From: CAWGCE01 sp964480915
GTDB taxonomy: Bacteria > Planctomycetota > Planctomycetia > Pirellulales > Pirellulaceae
Direction of reading: 5' to 3'
NCBI GenBank assembly: GCA_964480915.1
Contig: CAYZRS010000018.1
Span: 1 to 64,000, forward strand
Length of the DNA: 64,000 nucleotides
In this document: positions 26,435 through 36,199 of the stretch, in pieces
Layout: the number at the start of each line of letters is the position of its first letter
Numbering within the stretch: the stretch's first letter is position 1
The notes under the pieces: model-generated
What the model saw: the letters and a program-made list of their open reading frames with translations, nothing else
Told to the model about the DNA's origin: nothing
Database searches by the model: none
Made by a program: the position numbers and the translations under genes

Positions 26435-28015
26435 CTAACTGACACTCCGCTCGTACGTGCGGTCGGTGTTTCCCGACGAACGATCATCCAGCGCGACCTG
26501 ATAGAGCTTCTTGCCACAATCGGTCGGATAGTCGCCCGTAATGCAGCCACGGCAAAGTGAGGATTCCGGTTTTCCAATCGCCCGATGAATGGAATCGACC
26601 GGTAGGTACCGCAGCGAGTCGGCGCCTAGCTCTCGTGCCATTTCGTCCTGGCAGATGGCCGTCAATTCGCCATCGGGCATGAAGCGTGGCGCGAACAATT
26701 CGTCGATCCGCGACATGTCGATGCCGTAAAAACAGGGCGCGACAATGGGTGGGCAGGCAACGCGGACGTGAATCTCTTTCGCTTGTCCTTCTTCGCGAAT
26801 CCGGTCGAGTAGGACTCGCATCGTCGTCGAGCGGACGATCGAATCTTCGACCAGGATGACTCGTTTGCCGGCCATGACGTCGCGGAGCGGTGTGTATTTG
26901 TTTTGAGCCGCCGTCCGGCGAGAACCGCTCCCTTGAATGAAGGTGCGGCCCGAGTAGCGATTGCGAATCAGCCCTTCGCGGACGGGAATCCCCAGGCGGA
27001 ACCCCATCGCATCGGCGGCCGCTTTACTCGTGTCCGGGACCGGAACGATGATCGTGTTCTCGTCGAGTGGCAGCCGGCCTTCCGCCACTTCCAATTGGGC
27101 CAGTTCTTCGCCCAAATTGCGGCGGGTCAAGTAGACGCTACGTTCATCGAGCGTGCTGGCCACGTTCGCGAAATAAATCCACTCGAAAAAGCAATGTGCG
27201 GTATTCTTCGATTCGGCAAACTGTTCGAAACGCAGTTTGCCTTTTTCGATTAAGATCGCATGGCCGGGGGTCAGTGATTTGATTTGATCCGATTGGAACC
27301 CAAGATTCACCAGGGCCACGCTCTCGCTGGCCGCTGCGAAGAAGGAACCATCGATAGCGTAACACAGCGGCTTCAGTCCCAAGGGATCGCGAGCGATCAT
27401 CATGTCACCGTCCGCATTCAGATAAACGAGGCTGTAAGCGCCGTCAAAACGTTGACTGACTTTTTGCATGACCTCAATGAGCGCGGGCCGTTTCGAGCCG
27501 GATAATTCGCGGCTCAATTCGTGCATGATGATTTCGGTGTCGGTGTCACGCGCCAGATGATGGTTGCCGTCCCGCAGCAGCGCATCGCGCAGCTCGTGGT
27601 AGTTCGCCAGCTGTCCGTTGAAACCGAAACTAAACCACTTATGACGTTCCAGATGATGACGTTCGAACGGCTGGGCATAGCCCCGATCGTCCTGGCCGCA
27701 AGTGGCGTAGCGAACATGGCCGATTCCGGCGCTGCCGGCATATTCGGCCTGGATACTTTCCATCTTGCCGCGATGGGCCAGACGGAAGACCTCGGTCACC
27801 GAACCGACATCTTTTTTCGTATCGATCAACTGGCTGCGGTCGGCGCGATAGGTCGTCATGCCGGCGGCAAGTTGTCCGCGGTTCTGCAAATCGAGCAGCA
27901 TCCTCGGGATTAACCGAGTCACCTCGTTCGGTCCTTCCGCAGGACAGAGATCGCTGATTGGACCGTCAAGATGGTAAACGGCGGCGATCCCGCACTCTTC
28001 GTATAATTCGCTCAT
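26435..28015 (-). CDS. purF: Amidophosphoribosyltransferase PurF
   Basis: The 526-residue enzyme catalyses the first step of purine synthesis: PRPP and glutamine to phosphoribosylamine. The Ntn glutaminase Cys is C8 (MSELYEECGIAAVYH), so a propeptide of seven residues is implied. The domain has IGHVRYATCG, GFNGQLANYHELR and the PRPP-binding VILVEDSIVRSTTMR in the phosphoribosyltransferase half. The C-terminus has Cys residues (SSLCRGCITGDYPTDC) of the kind that bind the 4Fe-4S cluster in Bacillus-type PurF. I chose ATG at 28015 because it places C8 correctly. It diverges from proB. Confidence 0.93.
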   Translation of the reverse strand: MSELYEECGIAAVYHLDGPISDLCPAEGPNEVTRLIPRMLLDLQNRGQLAAGMTTYRADRSQLIDTKKDVGSVTEVFRLAHRGKMESIQAEYAGSAGIGHVRYATCGQDDRGYAQPFERHHLERHKWFSFGFNGQLANYHELRDALLRDGNHHLARDTDTEIIMHELSRELSGSKRPALIEVMQKVSQRFDGAYSLVYLNADGDMMIARDPLGLKPLCYAIDGSFFAAASESVALVNLGFQSDQIKSLTPGHAILIEKGKLRFEQFAESKNTAHCFFEWIYFANVASTLDERSVYLTRRNLGEELAQLEVAEGRLPLDENTIIVPVPDTSKAAADAMGFRLGIPVREGLIRNRYSGRTFIQGSGSRRTAAQNKYTPLRDVMAGKRVILVEDSIVRSTTMRVLLDRIREEGQAKEIHVRVACPPIVAPCFYGIDMSRIDELFAPRFMPDGELTAICQDEMARELGADSLRYLPVDSIHRAIGKPESSLCRGCITGDYPTDCGKKLYQVALDDRSSGNTDRTYERSVS

Positions 28016-28203
28016 GAATTTAACGGCATTCGCTTCATGCCAAGCCGTAGTTTGGGCCGCTTTCAGGTTCCGATTTGCTGATTCTAGGCAGATATTGTGC
28101 GAGCAACAACCGAACGTGTAAAGAACCGCGGTTTCTCTAGTTACAGCGTTGCCGTATTGTAGATTGGCAGGCGCCGACCTTAAAAGAATCTGCAAAATCA
28201 CCC

Positions 28204-29397
28204 ATGAACGATCACGAATCTCATTCATCCACCAGCTCCACTCAGACGGCCCTACGCCGGCAAATCGTTGACGCGGCGCAGCAAGTTGTGATCAAGCTGG
28301 GGACGCGAGTCGTTTGTGGTTCCGACGGTCGTTTGAGTCAGGAACGAGTCGGCCAACTCGCCCAGCAGATCAGCCAGCTGTTGGATCGCGGCCTGCAAGT
28401 GGTTCTCGTCAGCAGTGGAGCTGTTGGAGCCGGTATGAGCCAGTTGGGGCTTCGTCAGCGGCCCACCGATTTGGCCAAGCTGCAGGCCGTCGCCGCGATC
28501 GGCCAAGCTCGGCTGATTGATGAGTACGAACGCCACCTCAGTGCCCAGAATCGGCACGCCGCTCAAGTGCTGCTGATTTCCGATGATCTCGACGACCGAA
28601 CACGATACCTAAACGTCCGCAACACGCTGCTCGAATTGCTCGAACTGGGCGCCGTGCCCATCATCAATGAAAACGACACCGTCGCTGTGGAAGAGTTGAT
28701 GACTACGTTTGGCGATAACGATCGGCTGGCCGCTCGCGTCGCGAACCTGCTGCGAGCGACGTTGCTCATCATCCTCAGCGACGTCGATGGTCTCTTTGAC
28801 GGTGATCCGACTGCCGCCGACAGCCGGTTGATCTCCACGGCACCGTCCATCGACCATGCCATTCAGGAATTCGTGTGTGACAAACCGGGAACGTTGTCGC
28901 GTGGCGGCATGCGCAGCAAGCTGGAAGCGGCTCGCGAATGCACGATGGCCGGTAAGCATGTCATCCTTGCCAACGGTCATCGGCCTCAGGTACTTACCGA
29001 CATCATGCAGGGCGCCGAAGTTGGCACGCTGTTCTTGGCCGAAGCGAAAGCGATCAGTCCGTTGAAACGTTGGATCGGTTTTGCGGCCAAGCCGAAAGGG
29101 AAGCTGCAGATCGACGCCGGTGCCTGCCAAGCGCTCGCCGATCACGGCCGCAGTCTGTTGCCCATCGGCGTAAAAAGCGTGCATGGTGAGTTCAAGAAAG
29201 GTGACGTCGTTTCCTTGGTCGACGAAAATTCGAAGGAAGTTGCCCGCGGCCTCACGAACTACTCGGCGACCGACGTCCAGGTCATTCAAGGGCACAATAG
29301 TGACCAGATCGGTGAGCTACTTGGCTACAGCCCCTACGAAGAGCTGATCCATCGCGACAATCTAGTGCTAACCTCTTCCAATTTGCCGACATCGTAG
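28204..29397 (+). CDS. proB: Glutamate 5-kinase ProB
   Basis: The 397-residue enzyme phosphorylates glutamate for proline synthesis. The amino acid kinase domain is clear: VVIKLGTRVV, VLVSSGAVGAGM, PIINENDTVA, FGDNDRLAARVANL and LLIILSDVDGLFDGDP. A C-terminal PUA domain (about residues 300-390, KGKLQIDAGACQAL onward) makes up the full-length E. coli-like form. proC, the last step, is also in this window (59880-60716) but in a separate location. The N-terminal 20 residues are Ser/Thr-rich and not conserved; a later start is possible. Confidence 0.93.
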   Translation: MNDHESHSSTSSTQTALRRQIVDAAQQVVIKLGTRVVCGSDGRLSQERVGQLAQQISQLLDRGLQVVLVSSGAVGAGMSQLGLRQRPTDLAKLQAVAAIGQARLIDEYERHLSAQNRHAAQVLLISDDLDDRTRYLNVRNTLLELLELGAVPIINENDTVAVEELMTTFGDNDRLAARVANLLRATLLIILSDVDGLFDGDPTAADSRLISTAPSIDHAIQEFVCDKPGTLSRGGMRSKLEAARECTMAGKHVILANGHRPQVLTDIMQGAEVGTLFLAEAKAISPLKRWIGFAAKPKGKLQIDAGACQALADHGRSLLPIGVKSVHGEFKKGDVVSLVDENSKEVARGLTNYSATDVQVIQGHNSDQIGELLGYSPYEELIHRDNLVLTSSNLPTS

Positions 29398-29667
29398 CCG
29401 CCTCTTACTGGTTGAAATCGTACGTTGGTGTGTCGGTCTGGTCTTTTTCCGGATCGGAAAGAGCTTTCGAGTCGTTTCATTGGCAGACGCCAGCGTGACC
29501 ATTCGGGGGTGGAACTGTTCGCTGAGAGAGCGAATTTCAATTCGATGCAGTGGCTGCGCTGCGTTGATTCTCGGTCGTTTTGAAGATCGTTTGTGGGAAG
29601 AAGGTGCGTCGCCCTAGCATGGAGATAGGGGAAACATCGAATTCACTGACTCATCGGAGCCTTCCTC

Positions 29668-30861
29668 ATGAATGGAAAACGAACTGCGTTTACCCTGGTC
29701 GAGTTACTCGTTGTCATCATAATTATTTCTGTGTTTATTTCACTCCTCTTGCCGGCTGTTCAGTCGGCGCGTGAAGCAGCCAGGCAATCGTCGATGAAGG
29801 GTGAGTATCTTCATGAAACAATGGACAACGTTGCCGAGGTTGGGCCGCAGCCAGCAACTTTGTCTCAGGCTCGGATTCGAACGATTCGAGCTGACATAAC
29901 TCTGACTCCTAAGTTGAGCGCCGGTACAGCTACCCCTGAGTCCATCTACGAAGCTCGTTTTGTCGGCTCGTTGTCAGTGCAACCTCCCGCTGAAGGAGGT
30001 TCGTCATGCGAAGTTCGATTGCCAATGCCCCCTCAAGTGATTTCACTTTCTGACCTCTCGATCAAGGTGGCAGGAGAAGGAAGTGAGCGAACGGCCTTGC
30101 GAAATGGAAAACTGGTGTGGCAAGGTGAACTCCCACAAGAAGGGACAGAACTCGAAGTCACTTACACGGCGGTTGGACGCGGGCTGTTCGAATTAGGCCT
30201 TGTAAACGCTGGGCTCATTGATGATTATCAGATCGCGCTGACTTCGACCGGGTCTGATTTGCGACTGCTTGAGTTGTCACTTCAACCGACCAGTGTCGAA
30301 CGGTCGGGTAGTAACACCACTTATCAATGGAATTACTCCCAGCTGCTGATTGGGCGACCCGTCTACGTGGATATTTTGGGCATCGCACCCATTGATCGAC
30401 TGGGTGAGCTTACCTGGTTGGGGCCTCTGAGTGTTGTCGTTTTCGGCTTGCTGTTAGGTTTAGTTGTGCAGGCCAGCGCCGTGCCAAACTTCGACCGTTG
30501 GATGTTACTGTTGACGATCGGAACCTTTGCGGGCGCGTATCCGCTGATGTATTTCGCACAAGAGTACATTTCGCTGTTTTTGTCAGTTATCGTTTCCGCA
30601 CTGTTCGCTGTTACCGTGATTGGCATTCGTGCAGTCACGCTAATGGGATTACTCCGTGCCCTCTATGGTATTGTCGGTCCTGCCGCTGTGATCATGGCGA
30701 TAACATTAGTCGCTGCGGTCTGGCCTCAGTCCCAAGGGATCTTGCTAACCTGTTTAGCACTGGGATGTTTCATCGCCAGTATGATGCTGATGCCACACAT
30801 CGACCCGGATAAGATTTGGCCGAAGAGACCGGTTGTTGAGCCAGCAGCTTCAACAAATTGA
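29668..30861 (+). CDS. Prepilin-type N-terminus fused to multi-pass membrane domain
   Basis: The 397-residue protein starts like a DUF1559-type planctomycete pseudopilin: TAFTLVELLVVIIIISVFIS, then L-L-L-P-A-V-Q-S-A-R-E-A-A-R. A soluble beta-rich region (residues 50-245) follows. The C-terminal part has about six membrane helices (WLGPLSVVVFGLLLGLVV, WMLLLTIGTFAGAYPLMYF, LFLSVIVSALFAVTVIGIRA and others), a layout recalling the end of inner-membrane protein CreD. The -1 residue before FTLVE is Ala rather than the usual Gly. This combination is not one I recognise. GGAG lies 9 bases before the ATG. Confidence 0.72.
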   Translation: MNGKRTAFTLVELLVVIIIISVFISLLLPAVQSAREAARQSSMKGEYLHETMDNVAEVGPQPATLSQARIRTIRADITLTPKLSAGTATPESIYEARFVGSLSVQPPAEGGSSCEVRLPMPPQVISLSDLSIKVAGEGSERTALRNGKLVWQGELPQEGTELEVTYTAVGRGLFELGLVNAGLIDDYQIALTSTGSDLRLLELSLQPTSVERSGSNTTYQWNYSQLLIGRPVYVDILGIAPIDRLGELTWLGPLSVVVFGLLLGLVVQASAVPNFDRWMLLLTIGTFAGAYPLMYFAQEYISLFLSVIVSALFAVTVIGIRAVTLMGLLRALYGIVGPAAVIMAITLVAAVWPQSQGILLTCLALGCFIASMMLMPHIDPDKIWPKRPVVEPAASTN

Positions 30862-31073
30862 TGATCGGACCCTCGCCAATGCTTTCCGGAAGGCGATTTG
30901 CCTTATTTTTTGGCAGACCGTGAATGGTCGCAGGCTCGCATCGCTTACGGTGGCAGAGTATGCAATATTGATGCGTACCGAGATTAGAAGACCATCACTC
31001 TGTCGGCCTGTTTGCCAACTCGGGATGTTGTTCTGTCCGGGGTACAACCGAACGCCGTTCCTGGAGTAATGAT

Positions 31074-31853
31074 TTGGACATCGTGGAATACAACAAACAG
31101 GCATGGGATCGCAAAGTGAGCGAAGCCGATCGTTGGACGGTGCCGGTCAGTGCGGAGGCGATTGAGCAGGCGCGCGGCGGCCAGTTCGAGATGGTGCTCA
31201 CGCCGTCCATCCCTGTGCCACGGTCATGGTTTCCCGATCTGAAAGAGGCAAAAACGCTCTGTTTGGCAGCGGCTGGGGGCCAGCAGGCGCCGCTGCTCGC
31301 TGCTGCGGGAGCGGTGGTCACCGTGTTTGACAATTCGCCGATGCAATTGCAGCAAGACAAACTGGTCGCAGAGCGTGCAGGGCTCTCATTGGAACGGGTG
31401 CAGGGAGACATGCGCGATTTGTCCATGTTTGCCGATGGCCAATTTGATTTCATCTTCCATCCGTGCTCGAACACCTTCGTACCAGATGTCGTGCCCGTGT
31501 GGCGCGAGGCAGCACGAGTGCTGCGGCCCGGTGGTCTCCTGCTGTCCGGGTTTACCAACCCTGTCCGCTACATTTTCGATGATGAACGGACTTATAGCGG
31601 CCAACTGGTCGTACGACATGCCCTGCCCTATTCTGACATGACGCACTTGAGCGACGATGAGTTAAAGGTTCATGTGACCGATCCGGGACATCCATTTGAA
31701 TTTGGCCATACGCTCGATTCGCAGATTGGTGAGCAGCTGCGATCCGGTTTTGTGATGACCGATTTCTACGAAGATCGTTTCGGAGCCGAAGAAAAAGATC
31801 CCATCTCTCAGTTTATGAATACTTTCATGGCGACTCGGTGCGAGCGCCGATAA
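31074..31853 (+). CDS. Class I SAM-dependent methyltransferase
   Basis: This 259-residue methyltransferase has the Methyltransf_11 order: motif I LCLAAAGGQQAPLLAAAGA, acidic strand end VTVFDNSP, GDMRDLSMFADGQFDFIFHP and VLRPGGLLLSGF. The motif I glycine cluster (AAAGGQQ) differs from the usual G-x-G-x-G. The substrate is unknown. The start is TTG at 31074, with GGAG 7 bases upstream; a nearby ATG at 31069 is in another frame. It is followed after 15 bases by the photolyase gene, so the two are likely one transcript. Confidence 0.8.
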   Translation: MDIVEYNKQAWDRKVSEADRWTVPVSAEAIEQARGGQFEMVLTPSIPVPRSWFPDLKEAKTLCLAAAGGQQAPLLAAAGAVVTVFDNSPMQLQQDKLVAERAGLSLERVQGDMRDLSMFADGQFDFIFHPCSNTFVPDVVPVWREAARVLRPGGLLLSGFTNPVRYIFDDERTYSGQLVVRHALPYSDMTHLSDDELKVHVTDPGHPFEFGHTLDSQIGEQLRSGFVMTDFYEDRFGAEEKDPISQFMNTFMATRCERR

Positions 31854-31868
31854 GACGCCTCTTTCACC

Positions 31869-33413
31869 ATGCCAAAACGACTACGTCATCTGTTGCTCAT
31901 CCTCGGCGACCAATTGAACTTCGATTCGGCAGCGTTCGATGGTTTTGATAAATCGCTCGATGCGGTCTGGATGGCGGAGGTTGCTGAGGAGTCGACCCAT
32001 GTTTGGTCCCACAAAGCGCGCATCGTCATATTTCTAGCCGCCATGCGGCACTTCCGGCAAACTTTGGTTGCCGAGGGGATTTCGGTCGACTACCGAGCGA
32101 TTGATGATCCGCAAAACGGAGGTACGTTCGCTGCGGAATTGTCGGCGGCCATCGAGCGCTTGAGCCCGCAGAAATTGATCGTGGTTTTGCCCGGTGAACA
32201 GCGAGTGCTCGAATCATTGCAAAATGTGGCGCACGAATCGGGCCTCCCTTTGCACGTTGTCCCGGATCGGCACTTTTATACGACGCCTGAAGAATTTGCG
32301 GATCATGCCCAGGGACGCAAACAGTTGCGATTAGAGTTCTTCTATCGTGAGTTGCGGCGGCGATTTGACGTGTTGATGGACGGAAATACGCCCGAGGGTG
32401 GTAAGTGGAACTACGATTCGGACAATCGTGGCTCATTCAAAAAAGCGGGACCGGGGACCGTGGCGAGCCCCCAGTCTTTCCCGCCGGACAAAGTGACGGC
32501 CGAAGTCATGGAGACTGTCGAAACGAAGTTTGCCGATCATCCGGGCAGTCTGGCCAAGTTCGATTGGCCTGTGACTCGTGACGATGCCCAGCGAGCGCTC
32601 GATGATTTTATTCAACATCGCTTGTCGACATTTGGCGATTTTCAGGATGCGATGTGGACGGACGAGCCCTATCTTTATCACTCGAAATTGTCGACGGCGC
32701 TGAACCTGAAACTGCTCGACCCACGGGAAGTGGTGGAAGCGGCGGTCGACGCCTATCGTGGCGGCAAAGCGAATCTAAGTGGAGTCGAAGGGTTCGTTCG
32801 TCAGATCCTCGGTTGGCGTGAATATGTCCGCGGGATCTATTTTCTTTACATGCCGGAATATCTCGAACGGAATGCGCTCGGCGCGCAAGAGCCTCTGCCC
32901 GATTGGTTTTGGACCGGCGAAACAGAGATGCACTGCCTGCAGCAGGCGATCGGGCAAACGTTAGAGTACGGATACGCGCATCACATTCAACGGTTAATGG
33001 TCACCGGCCTGTTCTGCCTGCTCTTGGGTGTCGATCCCAAGCGAGTCCACGAGTGGTACTTGGCGGTTTACGTTGACGCAATTGAGTGGGTTGAGCTGCC
33101 GAATTCGCTGGGAATGTCGCAGTTTGCGGACGGCGGTGTCATGGCCAGCAAGCCCTACGTCGCGACCGGGAAGTACATCAAGCGGATGAGTAATTACTGC
33201 CAAAGTTGCCAATTCAATCCTGACCTGGCCACCGGCGAAGACGCCTGCCCGTTCACGACGATGTATTGGGACTTTCTGCAGCGTCATCAAAAGCAACTTC
33301 AGGGCAACAACCGCATGTCGCTTCAATTGCGAAATCTGCAGCGGAAAGAACCGCAGGAACTTGTCCAAATCACTGACCAAGCGGAGAGATTTCGTCAAAG
33401 GATGCGGTCGTAG
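31869..33413 (+). CDS. Iron-sulfur (6-4) photolyase-family protein (FeS-BCP)
   Basis: The 514-residue protein belongs to the prokaryotic photolyase branch (FeS-BCP) that includes Agrobacterium PhrB. It starts KRLRHLLLILGDQLN and has the family's Cys positions: C in TEMHCLQQAIGQT, plus the C-terminal set in MSNYCQSCQF and EDACPFTTMYWDFL, which together can bind a 4Fe-4S cluster. PhrB-type enzymes use FAD and light to repair (6-4) photoproducts. The length fits the family. It follows the methyltransferase in an apparent operon. Confidence 0.9.
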   Translation: MPKRLRHLLLILGDQLNFDSAAFDGFDKSLDAVWMAEVAEESTHVWSHKARIVIFLAAMRHFRQTLVAEGISVDYRAIDDPQNGGTFAAELSAAIERLSPQKLIVVLPGEQRVLESLQNVAHESGLPLHVVPDRHFYTTPEEFADHAQGRKQLRLEFFYRELRRRFDVLMDGNTPEGGKWNYDSDNRGSFKKAGPGTVASPQSFPPDKVTAEVMETVETKFADHPGSLAKFDWPVTRDDAQRALDDFIQHRLSTFGDFQDAMWTDEPYLYHSKLSTALNLKLLDPREVVEAAVDAYRGGKANLSGVEGFVRQILGWREYVRGIYFLYMPEYLERNALGAQEPLPDWFWTGETEMHCLQQAIGQTLEYGYAHHIQRLMVTGLFCLLLGVDPKRVHEWYLAVYVDAIEWVELPNSLGMSQFADGGVMASKPYVATGKYIKRMSNYCQSCQFNPDLATGEDACPFTTMYWDFLQRHQKQLQGNNRMSLQLRNLQRKEPQELVQITDQAERFRQRMRS

Positions 33414-33512
33414 ATGTGCCGTGCCCAAAGGGTGTGGTGACGAACCCGCAAGACGTCGATATCATGATCGCTGGTTTATCGACTGTTTGATTTGATCTTC
33501 GGAGTTTGATTT

Positions 33513-33860
33513 ATGGCTAAGAAAGTCCATTGGTACTATCACCGTCGCGGCTGAACGAGTTGCACTCGAGCGCAAGAGTTTCTTGCCAAGCACGGTTCTC
33601 AAGTCGCGACCGAACAGAACGCGACCAAAGAACGAATCGAAGGTTCCGAGGTTCTGGCGGTTCTTGATGGGATGTCCAAATTGGTCGTTGCCAAGGGCAA
33701 GAAACAATTGGAATTCGATTTGAAGACAGACCGGCCAGATGACGCGGAACTGGTCGCCGCGATGACGGGACCCACAGGCAACCTGCGTGCCCCGTCATTG
33801 GTCGTCGGCAAGACGGTGATCGTCGGATTCAACGCCGATTTGTACGAATCGCGACTTTGA
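33513..33860 (+). CDS. ArsC-like thioredoxin-fold selenoprotein (in-frame UGA)
   Basis: Reading UGA at 33552-33554 as selenocysteine gives a 115-residue protein: MAKKVHWYYHRRG-U14-TSCTRAQEFL onward to LRAPSLVVGKTVIVGF near the end. The fold is ArsC/Spx-like: N-terminal strand, U-x-x-C redox motif (U14, C17), and the R-x-P loop (RAPS) that sits beside the active site. Codon quality is unbroken on both sides of the UGA, and the same gene ends in an ordinary UGA at 33858. GGAG lies 8 bases before the ATG. A hairpin with an AGUUU loop follows the UGA. Annotation software that stops at UGA will miss it or report only the last 62 codons. It is convergent with sppA. Confidence 0.85.
33572..33586 (+). 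promoter_or_regulatory. SECIS-like hairpin of the ArsC-like gene
   Basis: GCAAG (33572-33576) pairs with CTTGC (33582-33586) around the loop AGTTT (33577-33581). The loop begins 23 nt after the UGA. The loop has G in its second position followed by U, as in bacterial SECIS loops bound by SelB. The A and final T of the loop could also pair, giving a 6-bp stem with a GTT loop. Confidence 0.75.
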
Positions 33861-33870
33861 TCAGCAGCTT

Positions 33871-35952
33871 CTATTGGATGTTGATCCGGCACGGCATGAT
33901 GCAGGCGGTCGGCTCACGAAAAATCTGTTGCAGCATGAATAGATCGGCCCACTGTTGGCGGAGTGGAGCCGGAACCATGTTTTGTCCTGCTGCCGTTAAG
34001 GGGCTGGTCGCGGAGGCTCCGCCAAACATCTCCTCGAAAAACGTTTTCTGTTCCGGGAGGATCATAAGTTCTGGGTCGTCGTTCGGTTCGAGATCTGCCA
34101 GCTTTTGAGCGCTGGCAATGGCGTCCGAGAGTGAGCCCAGCTCATCGACCAATCCGTTGTCGACCGCTTGCCGCCCAGTCCAGACACGTCCGCCTGCCAG
34201 CGTCTTTAGCTCGTCCAATTCCATCTCCCGGCCGGCAGCCGCTTTCGTCGTGAATTGCTCGTAGGTTTCTTCCATGTAACCTTGCATCATCTTGCGTCCC
34301 TCGGGCGAGAATGGTTCGGACGTCGAGAATAGATTGCTGTTCTTACCGAAGGAAATCACGTCGGTCGTCACCCCTGCTTTTCTCATCAGGCCGCCCGTCA
34401 CGATTTTTCCGCCGACGACACCGATCGATCCGGTGAGGGTTCCCGGTTCGGCAAAGATTTTGTCGCATCCCATAGAAATGTAGTAACCGCCGCTCGCCGC
34501 GACATTGCCCATGCTGGCGATGATTGGTTTTTCAATCGTCTCGATTTTGTTCCAGATCAGATCGCTGGCGAGTGCCGATCCGCCAGGACTGTCGACTCGC
34601 AACACGATCGCCGCGACATTTTTGTCTTCGTCCGCTTCGGCGAGCGCCTGAATGATGGTGTCGCTGCCCATCGTCTTGCCTCCCATCAACGGATCAGAGC
34701 TGCTCGATCCCGAGTTGATGGCACCGACGGCATAAACGATGGCAATCTTCTCGGCCGCCTTCGATCTCTTTTTTGATTTACCGCCACCAGAAAAGAGCTC
34801 CATCATCTTGATAAAGCCGCCCATGCCAGAGAAGTCGGTATCGACCTTCTTCTTGCCATAATCTTCCAGAATCGCCAACTGGTGATCTTTGCTGCCGGCC
34901 AGCAATTCCTGCTCCCAAGCCTCTTCGTAAGCGACGATATCGATCAGCCCGGCTGTTTTTGCCGACTCGGCCGTGAAGACCGCTTGGTCGATAAACTTCT
35001 TCACGTCACTTTCCATCAGTGATCGATCGGTGCCGATGGTCTCGATCATTTGGTCGTAGTAGTCGGCCAGCACCGATTCGAGCTGCTTGTGAAAAGCATC
35101 ACTCATCTGCGTTCGCGTCATTGGCTCGGCGGCGCCTTTGAAATCGCCGACTTGCATCATGTCGGCCTCGACATCTAATTTCGAAAGGAGGTTTTTGTAG
35201 AAAGTTACTTCAGCGCGAATCCCGGGAATCATCAGCGTCCCCGATTCGGGCATCATGATCTTGTCGCACGCACAGGCGATAAGGTATTCGCCGGTCGATC
35301 CGGATTCCATCTGAGCGTAGACCATCTTGCCGGAATCTCGCACCTTGCTGATCGCTTCACGGACTTCGTGCAGTTGGCCACGTCCAAGGCCGGCCGATTG
35401 GATGTTGAGTAGCACCGAGCGGACTTTGTTGTCTTCGGCCGCTTTGTGAAGTCGAGTAAGAAAGCTCATCAAGCTCTTGGTTTCGGCGCCTCCCAGTAAA
35501 CCAAGTTGACTCGGGCCTTCGCTGAGCGCGCCAGAAAGGGTGATTTCGGCGACTGAGATTTTCGGTTGCTTGCGCGGCTTTTCAGCGGTTTTCGGTTTCT
35601 TCTCGTCTGTGGTCGTTTTTGAGTCGGCCGATTTTCCTTTTTCATTGTGAGCCGCTGGTCGCGCGGCTTCCGCTTCCGATTTCGCATTGTTTTCGCTGTT
35701 CGATTCGTCCTTGGCATCGTCCTTTACGCCGTTATCGGTTTCCGTGGAAGCGGCGGTCGATTGCTCATCCTTCGTTTCCATCGGCTGCTTTTCGGCCGGC
35801 GCGCTCTTTTCGGTGCTCGGTTCTTTTTTCGTCTGAGTTGCTGGTGCCTCTTGCGTGGCCGCTTCTTGGGCAATCGAGCTGTCGCCGCATAGAATCGTCA
35901 GACAAATAGTGACGATAAGACCGAATCGAAATACGAAAAATGATGATTGCAC
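33871..35952 (-). CDS. sppA: Signal peptide peptidase SppA (S49 family)
   Basis: The 693-residue envelope protease has a signal sequence (FRFGLIVTICLTILCGDSSI), then a low-complexity charged linker of about 110 residues (many KPAET repeats), then two S49 domains as in E. coli SppA. The catalytic Ser is in GNVAASGGYYISMGCDKIF; S-P-G-G-S-A-L-A-S-D precedes it, and the first domain carries GEYLIACACDKI. SppA degrades signal peptides after release into the membrane. The long acidic/lysine linker is not typical of the E. coli enzyme. It ends 10 bases from the ArsC-like selenoprotein stop (convergent). Confidence 0.9.
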   Translation of the reverse strand: MQSSFFVFRFGLIVTICLTILCGDSSIAQEAATQEAPATQTKKEPSTEKSAPAEKQPMETKDEQSTAASTETDNGVKDDAKDESNSENNAKSEAEAARPAAHNEKGKSADSKTTTDEKKPKTAEKPRKQPKISVAEITLSGALSEGPSQLGLLGGAETKSLMSFLTRLHKAAEDNKVRSVLLNIQSAGLGRGQLHEVREAISKVRDSGKMVYAQMESGSTGEYLIACACDKIMMPESGTLMIPGIRAEVTFYKNLLSKLDVEADMMQVGDFKGAAEPMTRTQMSDAFHKQLESVLADYYDQMIETIGTDRSLMESDVKKFIDQAVFTAESAKTAGLIDIVAYEEAWEQELLAGSKDHQLAILEDYGKKKVDTDFSGMGGFIKMMELFSGGGKSKKRSKAAEKIAIVYAVGAINSGSSSSDPLMGGKTMGSDTIIQALAEADEDKNVAAIVLRVDSPGGSALASDLIWNKIETIEKPIIASMGNVAASGGYYISMGCDKIFAEPGTLTGSIGVVGGKIVTGGLMRKAGVTTDVISFGKNSNLFSTSEPFSPEGRKMMQGYMEETYEQFTTKAAAGREMELDELKTLAGGRVWTGRQAVDNGLVDELGSLSDAIASAQKLADLEPNDDPELMILPEQKTFFEEMFGGASATSPLTAAGQNMVPAPLRQQWADLFMLQQIFREPTACIMPCRINIQ

Positions 35953-36199
35953 CTTTGGCTCCTCTGCAAAATGTGGAATTCAGCCCCTTGGCCTGTCGTC
36001 TGCGATTGCTCGCCTGACGCTGATGACTTTCTAACCGCGAGAATCGGCCAGCCAAACTCGTACTACGCAAATCCTCTAGATCCCATAGTTTTACAGCGGC
36101 GATCCCTTGGATAGCTTGGCAGTCCAAGAAGCGACAGGAAACCCGGCCGACCGCCATGAATAACCGATAGAAACCGACAAACTAGGTGTACATCCGCTA

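Noticed and set aside
30833..31069. 78-codon open frame after the prepilin fusion
   Set aside because: It overlaps the end of the fusion gene and lacks a ribosome binding site or known motif.
33858..33860. Terminal UGA of the ArsC-like gene as a second Sec codon
   Set aside because: No AGUUU hairpin follows it and the protein has its expected length.
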